Source: Chytriomyces cf. hyalinus JEL632 (Eukaryota > Chytridiomycota > Chytridiomycetes > Chytridiales > Chytriomycetaceae). Taken from it: a stretch of 64,000 bases of DNA. How positions within the stretch are numbered: the stretch's first letter is position 1; each line of letters opens with the position of its first letter. Both the position numbers and the translations under genes were made by a program. Positions 45,985-57,939 of the stretch are shown here, one piece after another. The notes beneath the pieces are model-generated. The model was not told the origin of the DNA. It saw nothing but the letters and a program-made list of their open reading frames with translations, and did no database searches. Location of the stretch: contig JAIWWG010000008.1 of assembly GCA_025435555.1 (NCBI GenBank), positions 496,001-560,000 on the forward strand. The letters are read 5' to 3'.

Positions 45985-47085
45985 TCATTGTCTTTTAGGC
46001 ATCCACCCCACCGCCGTCCGCAGCAAATCCTTTGTGATGGGAAGAACGCCCTTCATTTCTTCCCACGCGCGATCTTTCAACGCGCGAACATCCTTCACAC
46101 TCCGAAGTCTGTAATCTGTCAACTTTGAAATGTCTCCTTCAACTTCAATGTCAGTCCATCGATGATCTTCCCCAATGATCCGGAGAAGTGTCTCCAAAGG
46201 GGTTAAGTCGGGCACGAGTGATCCGCGGCCCGTTCGAACCAAGTCCTGCACGCTGCACAGGGATACGGGTAGGTTGGAGGGTTTTGGGTGTATGGGGATA
46301 ACAGAGTTTTTAAGAGACGGTGGGAGGCAGCTGCCGTCAAGAGATTTGAGATTCTGATTCACTGGTGCACTTGGATCCACGTTCTGGCACGTCCCAGAAT
46401 CCCTTGGCGCATCTCGGGGATAATTCATGACGGTGGAGATCAGTTGGGGAACCAATTGGGGTGTCGGTTGTGTTTCTTGTACTGATGAAACTGTTAAAGG
46501 GCAGCCCGTCGGTGTGACCACAGACGCACACACAGTGTCTGCCGTACGATCCAAGAGAAAGAGGCGAGAAACGAGAAGTGAAGTCTCGCTGCTTGTCAGG
46601 ATCCTCCTTGCAGGCAGTGTCCAATCAAGCTCGGGCGTCGTGGAGAAAAGTGAGTCAGCAGCTGGCTGACGTAATGGAGAGATGACTGCACACGCGCGAT
46701 TCAACAACGGCATCGAGAAGGCCAGGGCGGGGAAGGACATGTCGCCCTCGGTGAAGCTCTTGCTTCGTGCTAGCGTGGCCTGGGAGCAGGTGAACAACGC
46801 GCTTAGTAAGCGGGTCCGTGGGTGGAACGGCGTGTTGGTGTTTGTTGTTGCTGTTGCTGTTGCTGTTGGTACGATCCCGTCGCTGTGAGACTCGCCTTGG
46901 TCGGATGAGGCGGCATCGTTGTTGGGGTAGGTTGTTGAAAGGGTAGACTTCATGTGGATGGGACTTGAAAATTTTAATGTGTCATCTTTTGTGCGGAGAC
47001 GTGTTTGGAAGAAGTTCACAGAGCACCAATCAGAGTCCTTTATTTTTGTTAACATTTTTGGGGAAATGGAAGCGTGCTGAGTCAT
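45985..47085 (-). CDS. Hypothetical protein, paralogue B of the pair at 44.7/46.0 kb
   Basis: Single exon, 366 aa. The N-terminal 270 residues are Ser/Thr/Pro-rich without a recognisable domain. The C-terminal 95 residues match paralogue A: GRGSLVPDLTPLETLLRIIG, HRWTDIEVEGDISKL, then EMKGVLPITKDLLRTAVGW. The conserved core is therefore G-R-G-x-L-x-P-x-L-T-P-x-E, an R-W pair, Y-R-x-R, and a terminal W-x-E-M-K-x2-L-P-x-T-K-D-L. No signal peptide. The starting methionine is uncertain, since three ATGs lie within 45 codons. Confidence 0.72.
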   Translation of the reverse strand: MTQHASISPKMLTKIKDSDWCSVNFFQTRLRTKDDTLKFSSPIHMKSTLSTTYPNNDAASSDQGESHSDGIVPTATATATTNTNTPFHPRTRLLSALFTCSQATLARSKSFTEGDMSFPALAFSMPLLNRACAVISPLRQPAADSLFSTTPELDWTLPARRILTSSETSLLVSRLFLLDRTADTVCASVVTPTGCPLTVSSVQETQPTPQLVPQLISTVMNYPRDAPRDSGTCQNVDPSAPVNQNLKSLDGSCLPPSLKNSVIPIHPKPSNLPVSLCSVQDLVRTGRGSLVPDLTPLETLLRIIGEDHRWTDIEVEGDISKLTDYRLRSVKDVRALKDRAWEEMKGVLPITKDLLRTAVGWMPKRQ

Positions 47086-47464
47086 AGTTGTGAGTGTACA
47101 TTGTAAAACACGGTTCGGTTAAAAAGAAGGAACTTTGTACATGCGTTCTCGCGTTTTTGCTCAAGCAGACAGTTTCATGTGCACATGCCAATGCGATTGG
47201 ACGTCTTTAAGCTTGACTTCGCGCGTTGCTGTTGTCGGCGATGTGGCGTGGCGAGACCGCGTCCACGTTGCGCGCAAGAGGCCAAAGAAGCACCCCATCA
47301 CGCGTTGTTTGCTTGTTTGCTGTAGTTGAGGTTTGCTGTGCAGCTGATTCCTGCGGCGAAAAGTGTGTCGCTTGGGCTGATAACGTGCCAATGTAAATCT
47401 GAGCGTTGTTTCTGACTGTACCCCTTTTTTTTTTTTTTTCTTTTTGTCCCAAAATTTAATAAAA
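47086..47464. other. Divergent spacer upstream of SHQ1
   Basis: Shared promoter region between the minus-strand gene and SHQ1. It holds a T run at about 47427-47440. Confidence 0.5.
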
Positions 47465-49265
47465 ATGTTGACACCGCAATTCTCTTGCTCTCAGTCAGAC
47501 GAAGCAGTGATCCTCGTCATAAAAACTCCTTACGTGAAGGTACATACCCTTTACTGAATCTCACCCATTCTTCCCCCAAACCTCATCGCATTCTCTCGAC
47601 AGGCCACCGATGTCGAGTTCTTTATCGACAAATGCGAGTTCCGCCTACACATCAACCCATACTTTCTCCGCCTCACATTCCCGCACGAAGTCATTGAAAA
47701 CGGCAAAGAAAGCGCCCGCTACGATGTTGGGAAGGGCGAAATTACCGTCAGTCTGCCGAAAGCCGTTCAGGGCCAGCATTTTGAAGACTTGGATCTTTTG
47801 TCGAAACTGCTGATGCCGAAAGCTGCGGCGCTTTCGGTGCAGGATGCGGGTGGTGCGGGTGCCCATGCGGGGAAAGGGCCGTTGATTGAGGTTCTATCGT
47901 CGAATGAGGAGATGGAGGAGGATGGCGATGGGGATGAGGATGAGGACGAGAAGGAAGAAGATTTTGATTGGGAGCTTCCGCAAGAACTTCCCGAGCCTGT
48001 TGGTTTTCTTTTTTTTCTTTTTTTTTTTTTCTGATAGTGACCCTTTTTGTTCCTCTCAGGATCTCCTCACGGGTGTCAAGTACGGCTTCAACAACTCGTA
48101 CTCAGGCTACGCATCCCATGTCGCTGAACTCGGCCGCGACATTATCGACATTGACAACATTGACCAATCGACACCAACATCCCGCCGCGAAGAACGCCTC
48201 GAAAAAGAAGACGCGAAATTCGACGAAGACTACTACATGAGCGATTTCCTGCACGACGACGAAATCAAACGCATCTGTAAATTCAAACCCAAATTCTGGT
48301 CCGCGCTTAAAAAGTTGCAATCAGAAAAGGGCAAACAGGCGGCGCGGTTAATTGTTGAAATGGATGTTGTTTTGCCGGTCGTGGAGGCTTTGAGTGTACA
48401 GGATGCGCCTGTTGAAATGAATATGGTCAGTGCGGGAGGAAATCTTCCTGTCGATATGGACACGATTACTCCCGAACATGCTGCACTGATTGCAAATCTC
48501 CGGGATCAACTGATGGATCCATCCAAAGAAACCATCACAACTGCTTCAATGGAAAGCGAAGCTGTTTCATCAAATGAACATTCTTCCGCTTCCAAAGAAC
48601 CCGCAAAATGGCAACCTGAAACTACCGCTACAGAAGCCCCTCCTAGCACATCTGAACCCGAATGGCTCACATTCACTGAAACTGAGCGCCAAGAAATGAT
48701 TTCATTACCTCACAGAAAACTCCTCCTAGAACCAACCTCATCGAAACATTTATACCTGGGTCTCGTGGACATTCTCTTTGCATACTGTTACGACCATCGC
48801 ACAACGGAGGGAGATTTCACTGTCGAAAGTGCATGGACGATTGCCAAATTGAGTCCCACATTAAGCTGCTTTGAAACGTTTGGGACATTGGAAGACGTCC
48901 TTGTCGCATGTATCCGGCGATCACTGGCGTACCCGTTATACCGAAACCTCTCCCTCTGCGCCAAAGTGATTGAAGACGTTGCGGTACTATTAAAGCTTGG
49001 AAAACGCGCATTGTTGAAGGCGCTTTTGGGTGTCCGTCGTACACTGCGAGGAGATGAAGCGTGTTTTGTGTTTGACAGGCTGTATGTGGAGGATTATTGT
49101 TTATGGATTCAAAGCGATTTTGCCAAAGATGCTATTTTGAAAGGGTTGGGGAGTGAGGTGAACCATTTTGTGGTGGATAAGAGTAAGATTGGGTGGGATT
49201 TGGGTGGGTTGGAAGAGTTGGCGAAAGAGATCGGGGATGAGGAAGATGAAAGCATGCAAGAATAA
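47465..49265 (+). CDS. SHQ1: SHQ1, H/ACA ribonucleoprotein assembly chaperone
   Basis: Three exons (47465-47539, 47603-47998, 48060-49265) give 558 aa. SHQ1 holds dyskerin/Cbf5 before it is built into H/ACA snoRNPs and telomerase RNP. The N-terminal CS domain has the family start (MLTPQFSCSQSDEAVILVIK) and FRLHINPYFLRLTFP. An acidic linker follows (about residues 140-155). The Shq1-specific helical domain contains YGFNNSYSG, RRSLAYPLYRNLSL and LLGVRRTLRGD. Length and order fit the family. A T-rich, 61-bp second intron follows the Glu/Pro stretch before DLLTGVKYGF. Confidence 0.95.
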
Positions 49266-49870
49266 ACAACAGTTTATTGTTGTTTTTTATTTTATTTGAT
49301 GTGCGGGTGACTGTAGATGTGAGCCTGTCGGGCAGAGGAGGTTCCCCCCTCCCAATCGCTGCGAGTTCCAAGATCGCGTCTGCAGATATTTTACTGTGAG
49401 AATGAACTTTTTATAATGAGAATTTGGGTCAGTTTTGTGATGACTAGGATGCAGCTTTCCCGAGAATTTCAACATGGGCTGACATGTGACGTGAAGGCCT
49501 TCATGTGCCAGGGCAGTGCTCATGTCTTTGAGAGATACACAACAACACAGAATTGGTGGTACTGGCAGCAGGGAAACGCGTGCTTGCTCAACCGGCAGAG
49601 ACACCATAAAGCCGACAGGGTCCGGGGGTTTAAGCAGCAAGAACACACCAAGAACACACAAAAGGGGGGTTCTTGTTTGTCATTTTTAACCATCGAAATT
49701 CAGTCCTTGAATTCATTTGCTTTAACCCGCGTGACTTAAAAAAAAAGTTTAATAATGGAAGTGTCAGATCAGGAAAACCCGATTTTTTGAGTTGTATTTC
49801 CAGAACAAACAAAAAGGGGACCTGGTATTTATGCGCTTGCAGTGTGTGATATGGACGCGGCTTTTTTGAA
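49266..49870. other. Intergenic, no gene seen
   Basis: SHQ1 3' flank and promoter side of the secreted gene at 49871. A weak AT motif (gtatttatg) lies near 49825. Confidence 0.4.
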
Positions 49871-50866
49871 ATGATTTTAGCTTCCTCATTGCTCGTTGCT
49901 TCCGCATTCCTACCAGCTGCTACCACTGCAGCAACCACAGCACAACTGGGCCAAACATGCAATAATTCAAGTACCGCTTGCGTTACTGGATTATCCTGTG
50001 ACGGTGTATACAAGATCTGCTCTGGCACCAGCGCTTCCTCCAACTCCTTCAACCTCATGTACCAGAATGGAGCCCTTCTGTACGAAAACACGACCGTCAT
50101 CAGCAAGAAATTCATCAGCGACATTTCAAAAAGCCTCAGCATGCCTCCCACAAAATCCGCCAGCGCAATCCAATTGTTGGCAAACTTGGCTCCAACAGAA
50201 CGTTATTTACAGCAAAGCCGGGCCGTAGCGGTGCAATTGAACTTGTCTTCAGTGACAGTGGTGGCGGTGGCGCGCGCTGCAAAGTACAAGCTGCAAAAAT
50301 GGCCACGTGCATTCACCACGTTGAATGCTGTTTCTCAGTACGGCATGTACGTTGGCGCGGACGTGGAAACGGGTGGTGAGGCAGCAAACGGGCTTGAAAT
50401 GAGCGGTAAACTTGTTCAGGGCATTAACACCGGTCTTGGTGTTACTGGAAGCGAGTATTTGCCGCGAATTCTGGCGTGTCTTGAACCGTGGGGGTTTAAC
50501 CGCAATGCTGCACTGGAAGACACACAGCAGCAGGTTGTAAAGGTGATTGCAACGATTCAGCAGTTGCCTCAACTCCATGCCGAGAGTGCGGAATCTCAGG
50601 TTACTGTCATCGCGACTGCAAGTGACATTCCACCAGTGATTGTAGTCAACATTGCCGCTGCGATGTACGACTCTTTGGTGGATGGAAACAGTTCCAATGC
50701 TACTGCAGTGGCACAGTTTGGAGCGCTTGCTGTCGTCAATTTTACCACAGATTTACTCACGGTGGATGCAAGTACCGGCGAGATTGAAGTTACGGGCGAA
50801 AAGAGTGCCGCTGCGGCTCGAGTCTTTTCCATCTTGGCGTGTCTGGTTGCATTTTATGTTCTCTGA
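49871..50866 (+). CDS. Secreted, probably GPI-anchored protein of the module family
   Basis: Single exon, 331 aa. It has a signal peptide (MILASSLLVASAFLPAATTA). A short Cys-rich part (CNNSSTACVTGLSCDG, C) resembles one repeat of the product at 28662. Two helical modules follow: LNLSSVTVVAVARAAKYKL, and DIPPVIVVNIAAAMYDSL followed by NSSNATAVAQFGAL. The block between them (GSEYLPRILACLEPWGFN) matches 28662 and 42549 in position. A hydrophobic tail ends the protein. It is the most compact member and shows the module best. Several N-glycosylation sequons are present (NNS, NTT, NLS, NSS, NAT, NFT). Confidence 0.85.
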   Translation: MILASSLLVASAFLPAATTAATTAQLGQTCNNSSTACVTGLSCDGVYKICSGTSASSNSFNLMYQNGALLYENTTVISKKFISDISKSLSMPPTKSASAIQLLANLAPTERYLQQSRAVAVQLNLSSVTVVAVARAAKYKLQKWPRAFTTLNAVSQYGMYVGADVETGGEAANGLEMSGKLVQGINTGLGVTGSEYLPRILACLEPWGFNRNAALEDTQQQVVKVIATIQQLPQLHAESAESQVTVIATASDIPPVIVVNIAAAMYDSLVDGNSSNATAVAQFGALAVVNFTTDLLTVDASTGEIEVTGEKSAAAARVFSILACLVAFYVL

Positions 50867-51078
50867 AGTTTTTTTCCATCTTTTTTTCTATTTCCACTTA
50901 ACGCAACTAATAAACAACACCTTGCATCGACGGCTAATCTTCATATTTTGAAAACAAACGGCAAGCACAAAAAAACGCGTAAATGATTCAATGGTTTTTA
51001 TGCCCCCAAGTGCAGAGATATTAATATAAATATGATAAATTATAAATAGTAAATACAATAAGAATCAACCCTTCAATC

Positions 51079-51698
51079 TCACAACACAATCGCAACAAGC
51101 AGCACAAACGCCATAATCCCATTCCCACGTTTAACAGCACCGCTACCGTAGCCAGGCGTCTTATTTCCATTGTTTGCGTAAATATATCCCGTCGGTGGCA
51201 CAGATGAAGAAACGGTGTATTGACCCGAGTAATAGTATGTAGGACTCATTTTGGAGCTTGTTGTTGTTTTTGGATACTGCGAAGTGGTCTGAGGGTACGT
51301 GTCTGTTGGGTACAGCGTGAATGGTGGTGGTGCCCATGACGTTGTTGGATACACGGTGGGGAGAACGATTCCATCTGGCAGCGGAAGAACCGACACGTCT
51401 GGGACTGGCAGGCCAGCGGCACTTTATTATTTCAGAATGCGTGATTAGGAATCTATTGATTAGTAATCAATCAAAATCACCGGCACGCCGCAACGCGGTC
51501 CGACAGCGCTGTTTGGTAAACACTGCGCCACGCGTTCTCGTCGATTCCGGTGCAGTAGAACTGCACTGTTTCGGGGCTGGTTGAGGCGCAGATGCATGCG
51601 TTGCGTGAGGCAGTGTCGCCGGCTTGAGCGCAGCCGCGTTGTTGTTGGAAGAGGACGCTCATTGCGTATTCGCATGCTGGGACTTGTTCGATGCTCAT
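51079..51698 (-). CDS. Small Cys-rich protein with GPI-like tail (CFEM-like?)
   Basis: Two exons (51698-51481, 51421-51079) give 186 aa. The first exon holds six cysteines in a pattern with PAC, a CxC and two later Cys (QVPACEYAM; NACICAST; FYCTG; VAAC), reminiscent of but shorter than the fungal CFEM domain. The second exon is a Pro/Thr/Tyr-rich stalk (SWAPPPFTLYPTDTYPQTT) ending in a hydrophobic segment (IMAFVLLVAIVL), as in GPI-anchored wall proteins. No signal peptide is visible at either in-frame ATG (51698 or 51761), so an upstream exon may be missing from this model. CFEM membership is tentative. Confidence 0.6.
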
Positions 51699-51837
51699 TT
51701 TGGGTCTTATTTTTTTGGTTGTTTTTGGGGGTGTTGTGAGAATGCTTTCGAGTTGGGACAAGGGGTCAACGGATCAAACAGTGCTTGGTTATCATTTTTA
51801 TTTTATTACATTCAACACAGCTATTAAACAGGGAACC

Positions 51838-53369
51838 TCACTTGCTGTTATACACCTGATATGCTTCATGAACGTGTGGAAACGACGCTGAAAAGTCTGA
51901 AGAGAAAACCATTTCACGATTCCAAAAAAACATTCCAAAAAAAAAAACTCACCGTAATATTCCACCTCCAAACCACTGCCCGGTTCAAGCGCACAACAAT
52001 GCTCAACAGCAGCAGCAACATGCCCACATCGAGTCTCATCAAACTCCACTTCACTCCTTCCAACAGCAACAACATAACGCTGCCCGACTAGAAATGGCCG
52101 CTCTCCAACCTCTACTTTCTTTAACCGTGTCATGTGAATAAAAAGCGGCTCTCGACCCACCAAATCCCAATGAACAAAGCTACGGCCGCAATAAGTTTTG
52201 CCAAATGGAACAAGAGCATGTCCCGTTTCAGAGTGTCGAAAATGGTCCGGTAAAGCCTCGACCTCAAAACTGCCGACTGAATGCGAGGAATGCATGTTGA
52301 CGTGGTATTCCAACTCTTGCATCAACGTCGCGTCCAGTTGTTTGTACGCGCTGCTTGTCACCGCAAATCCCCACCGAAACGCTTCCTTGTCTCCCCAAAA
52401 AAGACTGTTTACAAAAGAGTTGAAGTTCATGACAACAAATCAAGAACAACAAAAAAGACAACTCAACTCGAAATAAAACCACGACTGCATGCAAAAGTGC
52501 TCGGCCATTTTTAACCCAAGCATGACATTCCTTCGCCGCTTATCCACCACAATCACGCCGGAATCCCACTCCCGATCGGCACTCGAAAAATCAAACCCCA
52601 TCACCGCCCACAACACATTGTCCCGCGCCGTAGCCCGGAAATCCGTCCAAAACAACGCGCCACTCTTTCGAAACTCTACACTCTGAAACAAACTCGCAGG
52701 ATCTCGCACCACCAGCACATCCGGGTCAAGAAACAACACGCGGTCAAACGGACTTGTGAGGATGGAAGTTGGTTTCGCCGCTCCCAATTCCAAATGCCAA
52801 TTCGACCACTGAGTGGGTGCGGAGAATGATCGAACTTGGATGGACGCGTTGGCAAGCTTCCATTTCAAGTAGTTTGGAAGTGGCTCAGATTCAATGTGTG
52901 TGTATTCGATTGGAAGGTTGCAGCCAAAATATTTGAGTGTCTTTGCCAGTTTCACGGCGGCCAATGCGCTTTGCGGGGATGCGCCGCCCATGATTGAGAT
53001 TCCTGTTCGAGCGTCGTTGGAATCCACTTCCAGTTCATCCGGAATTGTCTGTCCAAGACGCGTCCTGTACTCGCTCCATTTGTTTTGCTGCTCCTTTTGA
53101 GCGTCAGTCAATATCATTGAAGCTTGCGTGAGTGGCTTGCGCGTTTTCAGGATGCGGAGCAAGGCGTCTGTATGTGAGAGAGTTGTTTGTGGGGTGAGCA
53201 GTGGCGTGAGACGGGTTTCGGCTTCGTCTGGCTCGTTCGCGGCTTTGACAAAGTCCGAGTTCGCACTCGGATTGTTGGGTCGGTTCCGCAGTATGAAAAC
53301 AAGCAGCGCCAAAACAACGAGCAATGCAAGTGCCGTTGTGCATTTTCGCCGCTGGCTTTTCATGCGCAA
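51838..53369 (-). CDS. MNN-type alpha-mannosyltransferase (type II membrane protein)
   Basis: Three exons (53369-52480, 52404-51953, 51896-51838) give 466 aa. A basic cytosolic start (MRMKSQRRK) and one membrane helix (ALALLVVLALLVFIL) place the enzyme in the Golgi membrane with its catalytic part inside. The glycosyltransferase core has the fungal Mnn1/Mnn2-like order: GASPQSALAAVKLAKTLKYF, RVLFLDPDVLVVRDP with the DxD pair at about 215-217, SGALFWTDF, EWDSGVIVVDK, and after the intron CLFWGDKEAFRWGF. Such enzymes extend mannose chains on secreted and wall proteins. The exact linkage cannot be read from sequence. It could glycosylate the secreted proteins of this region, but that is only suggested by proximity. 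Confidence 0.85.
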
Positions 53370-53594
53370 AGTAAATAAAATGCTTGGATAAATCGGACAG
53401 TTTTACTTTCAAACAACACCACGCAGAAGATTGGTGAAATATACTCAATATACAGTATCCTTGCTATAATCACTTTCCTTGATCCTTTCAAACATTCTCT
53501 TGATGCGGACCGACTGGTCAAAAAAACTCATGAGGATTTCCCCACTTTTCCAGGGAGTTGCAATGAGCAATCTCGTACAAGCACTCCTTGAACA

Positions 53595-53921
53595 GTGGAT
53601 CTCGTTTTCTACCCAGCGGTTGATGGATCGGCCCAGAAACGGCCGATCTTTCCTGCGATGTATGGTCTTGACTCTGTCGATATGGCGGCGATACTGCAAC
53701 ATGTTCCTGATGGGACACTTGTGAATCTTCCGCGTTGCGCACAAATGAAGTACTTATATTGGCCTGTCTATCGCATCTTTGAACGGTTTGCTCGAAAAAT
53801 GTCTGTTGAGAAAGACGACGTCTGGAATTTCCATGTTCAAACTATCACACATGCGAAGGATGTGCTTCTGATACTTGGGGAATTAAATTCCTCAGCGTTT
53901 AATGTTGCAGATCCCACATGA
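53595..53921 (+). pseudogene. Unidentified coding remnant
   Basis: This stretch reads as 108 residues of plausible soluble protein (FERFARKMSVEKDDVWNFHV). It has no proper start: the open frame is preceded by a stop and by similar protein-like sequence back to about 53480. A second protein-like stretch with one hydrophobic segment lies at 53965-54297. I recognise no family. It is either a 5'-incomplete gene whose exons I could not link, or a decayed fragment. Confidence 0.3.
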
Positions 53922-54407
53922 TGGTATGTACAACATTTTGCTGAATACAGACAAGAGGTGAAGGATGGTCCAAGAGGGGATGGAAAAGGCAATGAATACG
54001 TTACTTGCTTATCCATCAACAGCAAGTTTGATTGCTTTCTGTTCATGTTTTCTGGTTTGGCTAGCTGCCAGGGTGTCCTCCTTTAAAAGGAGTTTTTCTC
54101 CCCACTTTTGCACTTTCCCACACACGTTTGTGAGAACTGATCTTTCCAGGGTCGATACCCTGGTATTCCTCTTTTCAGATGTACCACTCCATGATTTCCG
54201 GTATCTGGAAGGATATGTAACTCCACGCAACCCGTCTCCGCAAGAGAGAAACTGTTTATTTTTACAACACAGCATTTGGTCTCACAGCAAAAACTAACAA
54301 TATTCATACTTGCATGTACTGTATGTCTCTACAAAAAAAAAAGATCCCCGCAACACCACCAAAAAATAAAAATGAAGTAAGGCAAACATCCTCTCGACCA
54401 CCAACCA

Positions 54408-57400
54408 TTACAATCGATTCCGTTTTACCCCACCTTTCTTTCCCGACCCAGAAACTCCTTTCACAACTGTCGCAGGACTCACCTCCGCAATATGAATCTT
54501 GCGCACCTTCTCCGCCGTACTTGTTCGCACATTTCCCACGCACGTATCACACTCGCATTCAATGCCAGTAAACTCAATTCCACCAACATCTGCGTCCATG
54601 TAGTCGAGTGTGAGTTCAGTGTTTGCAGGGATACGGTTGAGCGCAAATAGAGCGATTCGGGGGAGTGTGGGGAGTTTGTTGCGTTTGTAAATGAGGATGG
54701 CACGGAGATTCGGGTTGCACGCGTGGTTCTGAGTGCAGCGCAAGAGGGTTAGCAGAATGAGGTGGAATCGGGTGGAGAGAATCAAAATGCTTTTACGATG
54801 AAGCGGGTATAATTGCACGTGTATGTGGCGTCAATTCTAGAAGCGAACGGGTCAACAGATTCAATTTTGGATCAAGTGAAAGATAGCATCACAACAAACA
54901 CTGACCCGAACGATTCTGGCTCCAATCGGCCGTCTTTCAGTGCACTTCTCTCTCGGACAACAAACAGGCTCATGTTTTTTTCTGCTCCTGCGGACTTGTT
55001 GATGGCTCGTCGCACAACAATTTGTTTTGGGGTTACCAGAGTCCCAACATATTCTCCGATAAAGGCACCGTGATTGATGTCGCATCTAATGCCAGATTTG
55101 AATGAAATGCCTTCCAACTGTCAAAATCAAAGTGTGACTCCTTACGTTGTAAATAAACCTGCAAAAGGCAAAAGGCAAAACGTAAATACCAACGAGAAGT
55201 AAATAAAAAAGTCGAGAAACTCACCCCATCCCTTCCGCTTCGTTGCCTGAACAGCCAATCCCGCGTGCAATTTTGAGAATTTCCATCCACCGCCGCCAGA
55301 GGCAGTCCACCGTTCAACACACCGATTCAAACAACCCCCACTTCCAAACCCACTGCACCCACACGCGTCACCGCATTCAATCACATGTGACACAACGCGA
55401 TCCCGCAAAACATCATGGTTATACGCAAATCCACCAACGAGACCCAAACAAGAACATCCGTCAATGGTTCCACAAGTGCTGTTGGCCGTACACTCTGTAC
55501 AACCCGACTGCAGAGACGGTTGCGGAAAACGAATGTTCGAAAACATTTGGCGAGTGGAGGTCGTGGCTACACATTCCGTGACGTACTGCAATGCAGCCAA
55601 AGAAAATTGCGTGAATTGAAATGCCTATGTTACTTTTTTTTTGCAGGATGGACTCACCCTTCGCTCAGGTATGCCAATCACATCATTCTCGTCCAAAGGC
55701 CGAACAGGAACTCGAACTTCTCTTTGAACATCGCATTCAGGAATTTTGTCACCGTCACCCCACAGTCGGCCGAGATACGTCCAGCCCGCATTTCCTTCGC
55801 TCCGTTCATCATCATAGTCAGCCGCACAAAAATCACCACTTCCGACAGCATCAGCGGTACTTTCTGCGTTTGTCGTCCAATTTTTTCTCTTCAACAAGAC
55901 TCTATGCCTCGGCAACTTTGCAATCTGGATGGTTTCGGTAAATTCACTCAAATTTGTTTTTCCAGGGGCTTCTTCACTTCGCGTAAGCGGCTGTAAGGAA
56001 AATGTAAGCCGACACCACAAACCTATTTTCAAAAGTAGGAACTCACCCCTCCATAACTTTTCCACAGCTCAAGAATCCGTGCAGGTGCTACCCCTAAAAT
56101 CGCAGCTATCGCCACAGGCAGAGCAGTTTGAAATACGACAGTTTCATTCTCATCGGCGGACTCTTCTTGCGAGGATTCGTTTTTGCTGGTAACAAGATCC
56201 AGAAACTCTTGCAAAAGTAGGGCGCCATTTTTCGATAATTTCTGAACGATATCGTCTTCGCCGACGATGACGCATTCCATTGGGTCAGCGTCATCTTCAT
56301 TCGCTGCTTTACCATTTCCTTCGGCGCGTGAGCTAAGTTTTTGCGAATTTAGAAATCGTGCGGTATCATCGAGACAAACCGCGATGAAAAGGATCTATCA
56401 AAAACTCACCTGGCTGCAATGGCGGCTGCAATATTCCGGTTTCGAATTTCCATGTAACATTCGGCTTGAAATGCTGTTGTTAATTTCGATACAAGGACGT
56501 GTGACCCGTCAAGATCCATGTCAAATAGCTCTAAAATCTGTTAAGACAGATGATGTGCTTGGATTAACGCGAAGGCAAGAAACGTCAAAAAAAAAAAACC
56601 CTTACATGCGAAAATAAACTCCACGCCCATGGCTCCACACGTGGTTCAGTTATGGGTATCGCAGGAGGCAAAATCCTGGCCGAAGATTTCTGAACACCAA
56701 AAGACAGCCTAGTTTGAATATTTCTTGCTGTTGGAGTGGATTTGGTCCGTTCTTCCGCGGCAACGGCTTTCGCGCTGATATGCTTTGCTGCGGCTTCAAA
56801 GGACAATTCAGGCTCTGCGTCTTTTAAATTTCTCATCTCTCGCAACTCTTTTGCTGATTTCTGAGCAAGTTCTCCTTCATTTTCGTTTGCTGTGGGGGGT
56901 GAGCTGGCAATTAATGTTGCGGCATGCGCGGAAGGAGTTTTTCGTTTCACAGCCTTTGATTCAAACTCCTCATCGTCGTGATCAGAATCCTGGATAATAC
57001 CTCCCGGCTTGATCGCAGAAGTGACCTTCCTTGACGACACAGCAACGCCATCAGTTTCGTCACTGATATCTATATCGACGTCGACAGATATTGGTAAGTG
57101 TGTCGGTGAATTTTGATGTGAAGGATCCCTGGAAGTGGTGTTCAAGGCGACCGTGGAAGTGTTGCTGCGGATTCGAGAACGGTCGATTTTGATGACAGTG
57201 GAAGTTTGAAGAGATTTTCCAAAAGACATATCCGCATCTTGTATGGGATCCTCCTCATCTTGCTGTTTCTGTGCATTCGTTCGTTTCTGAAACTTTTGAT
57301 TGCCGTTTTTGTTTGCGATGGGAGTTTTGACAGCGACTTTTTGGACGGCTTCGACATCTTCATCCGACACGAGATTCACAACGTCGTGCTGATTCTTTGG

Positions 57401-57878
57401 GTCAGCGGGTTTTGCATTAAAGTTGTTGTTAAGGAGGGTTTTGTTCTTGGACAAATGTGTTGATGGGGTTCCCTTCGGTTTTTTCACAGCGCTCAGCTTT
57501 GTGTTGTTTTTCGAATTCATTTGATTTGCGCGCTTGCCAAACATTGTCGGTACGGTGTGTGTTTTCGAAAAGTCCGCGACGAGCTTGCTTGAGAGTGTTG
57601 ATGAAGCTGCCCCATACAAAACGGCGCATGTGAGGCACAGACAACGTAAAATGAATCCCAGGATTCAGATGGAGACGGCCAAAAATGCGCAAACCTGAAG
57701 AGTGGGATCCTGGTGTCGGGATCGGAATGCCTTGTGACTTGACTCGCAACGCAGCTCCGGCGGGTACTTTGGAGGCCACTTCTTTCAAGGCTTTTCCGAG
57801 AAGTCGTGTGCTGCTGTTGATTTCGTGGTCGGCTGTGCGGTCCCCGTTCAGTGCCGCTTGTTCAGCTGGGTTGTTCAT
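54408..57878 (-). CDS. SUV39-type SET-domain histone H3K9 methyltransferase
   Basis: Ten exons (57878-57695, 57606-56606, 56537-56410, 56332-56047, 55990-55658, 55585-55225, 55158-55146, 55085-54906, 54836-54797, 54728-54408) give 948 aa. The family methylates lysine 9 of histone H3 in heterochromatin. Residues 1-400 are disordered and contain a SUMO-interaction-like DVVNLVSDED (about 135-145). The pre-SET (about 675-740) has the Cys cluster CTECTANSTC, CSC and ECGDACGC. SET begins KGWGLFTT, continues GAFIGEYVG and holds the cofactor motif NHACNPN (about 843-849) and LTLDYMD. A post-SET CECDTC follows. A 13-bp exon supplies LFTT and is needed for the frame. No chromodomain is seen. Catalytic motifs look intact. 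Confidence 0.9.
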
Positions 57879-57939
57879 TTTATGTTTTCTTTCTTTTTTG
57901 TCGTTTACCTTCCCTGCCAATGCGGGCGTCTCTTGTATC

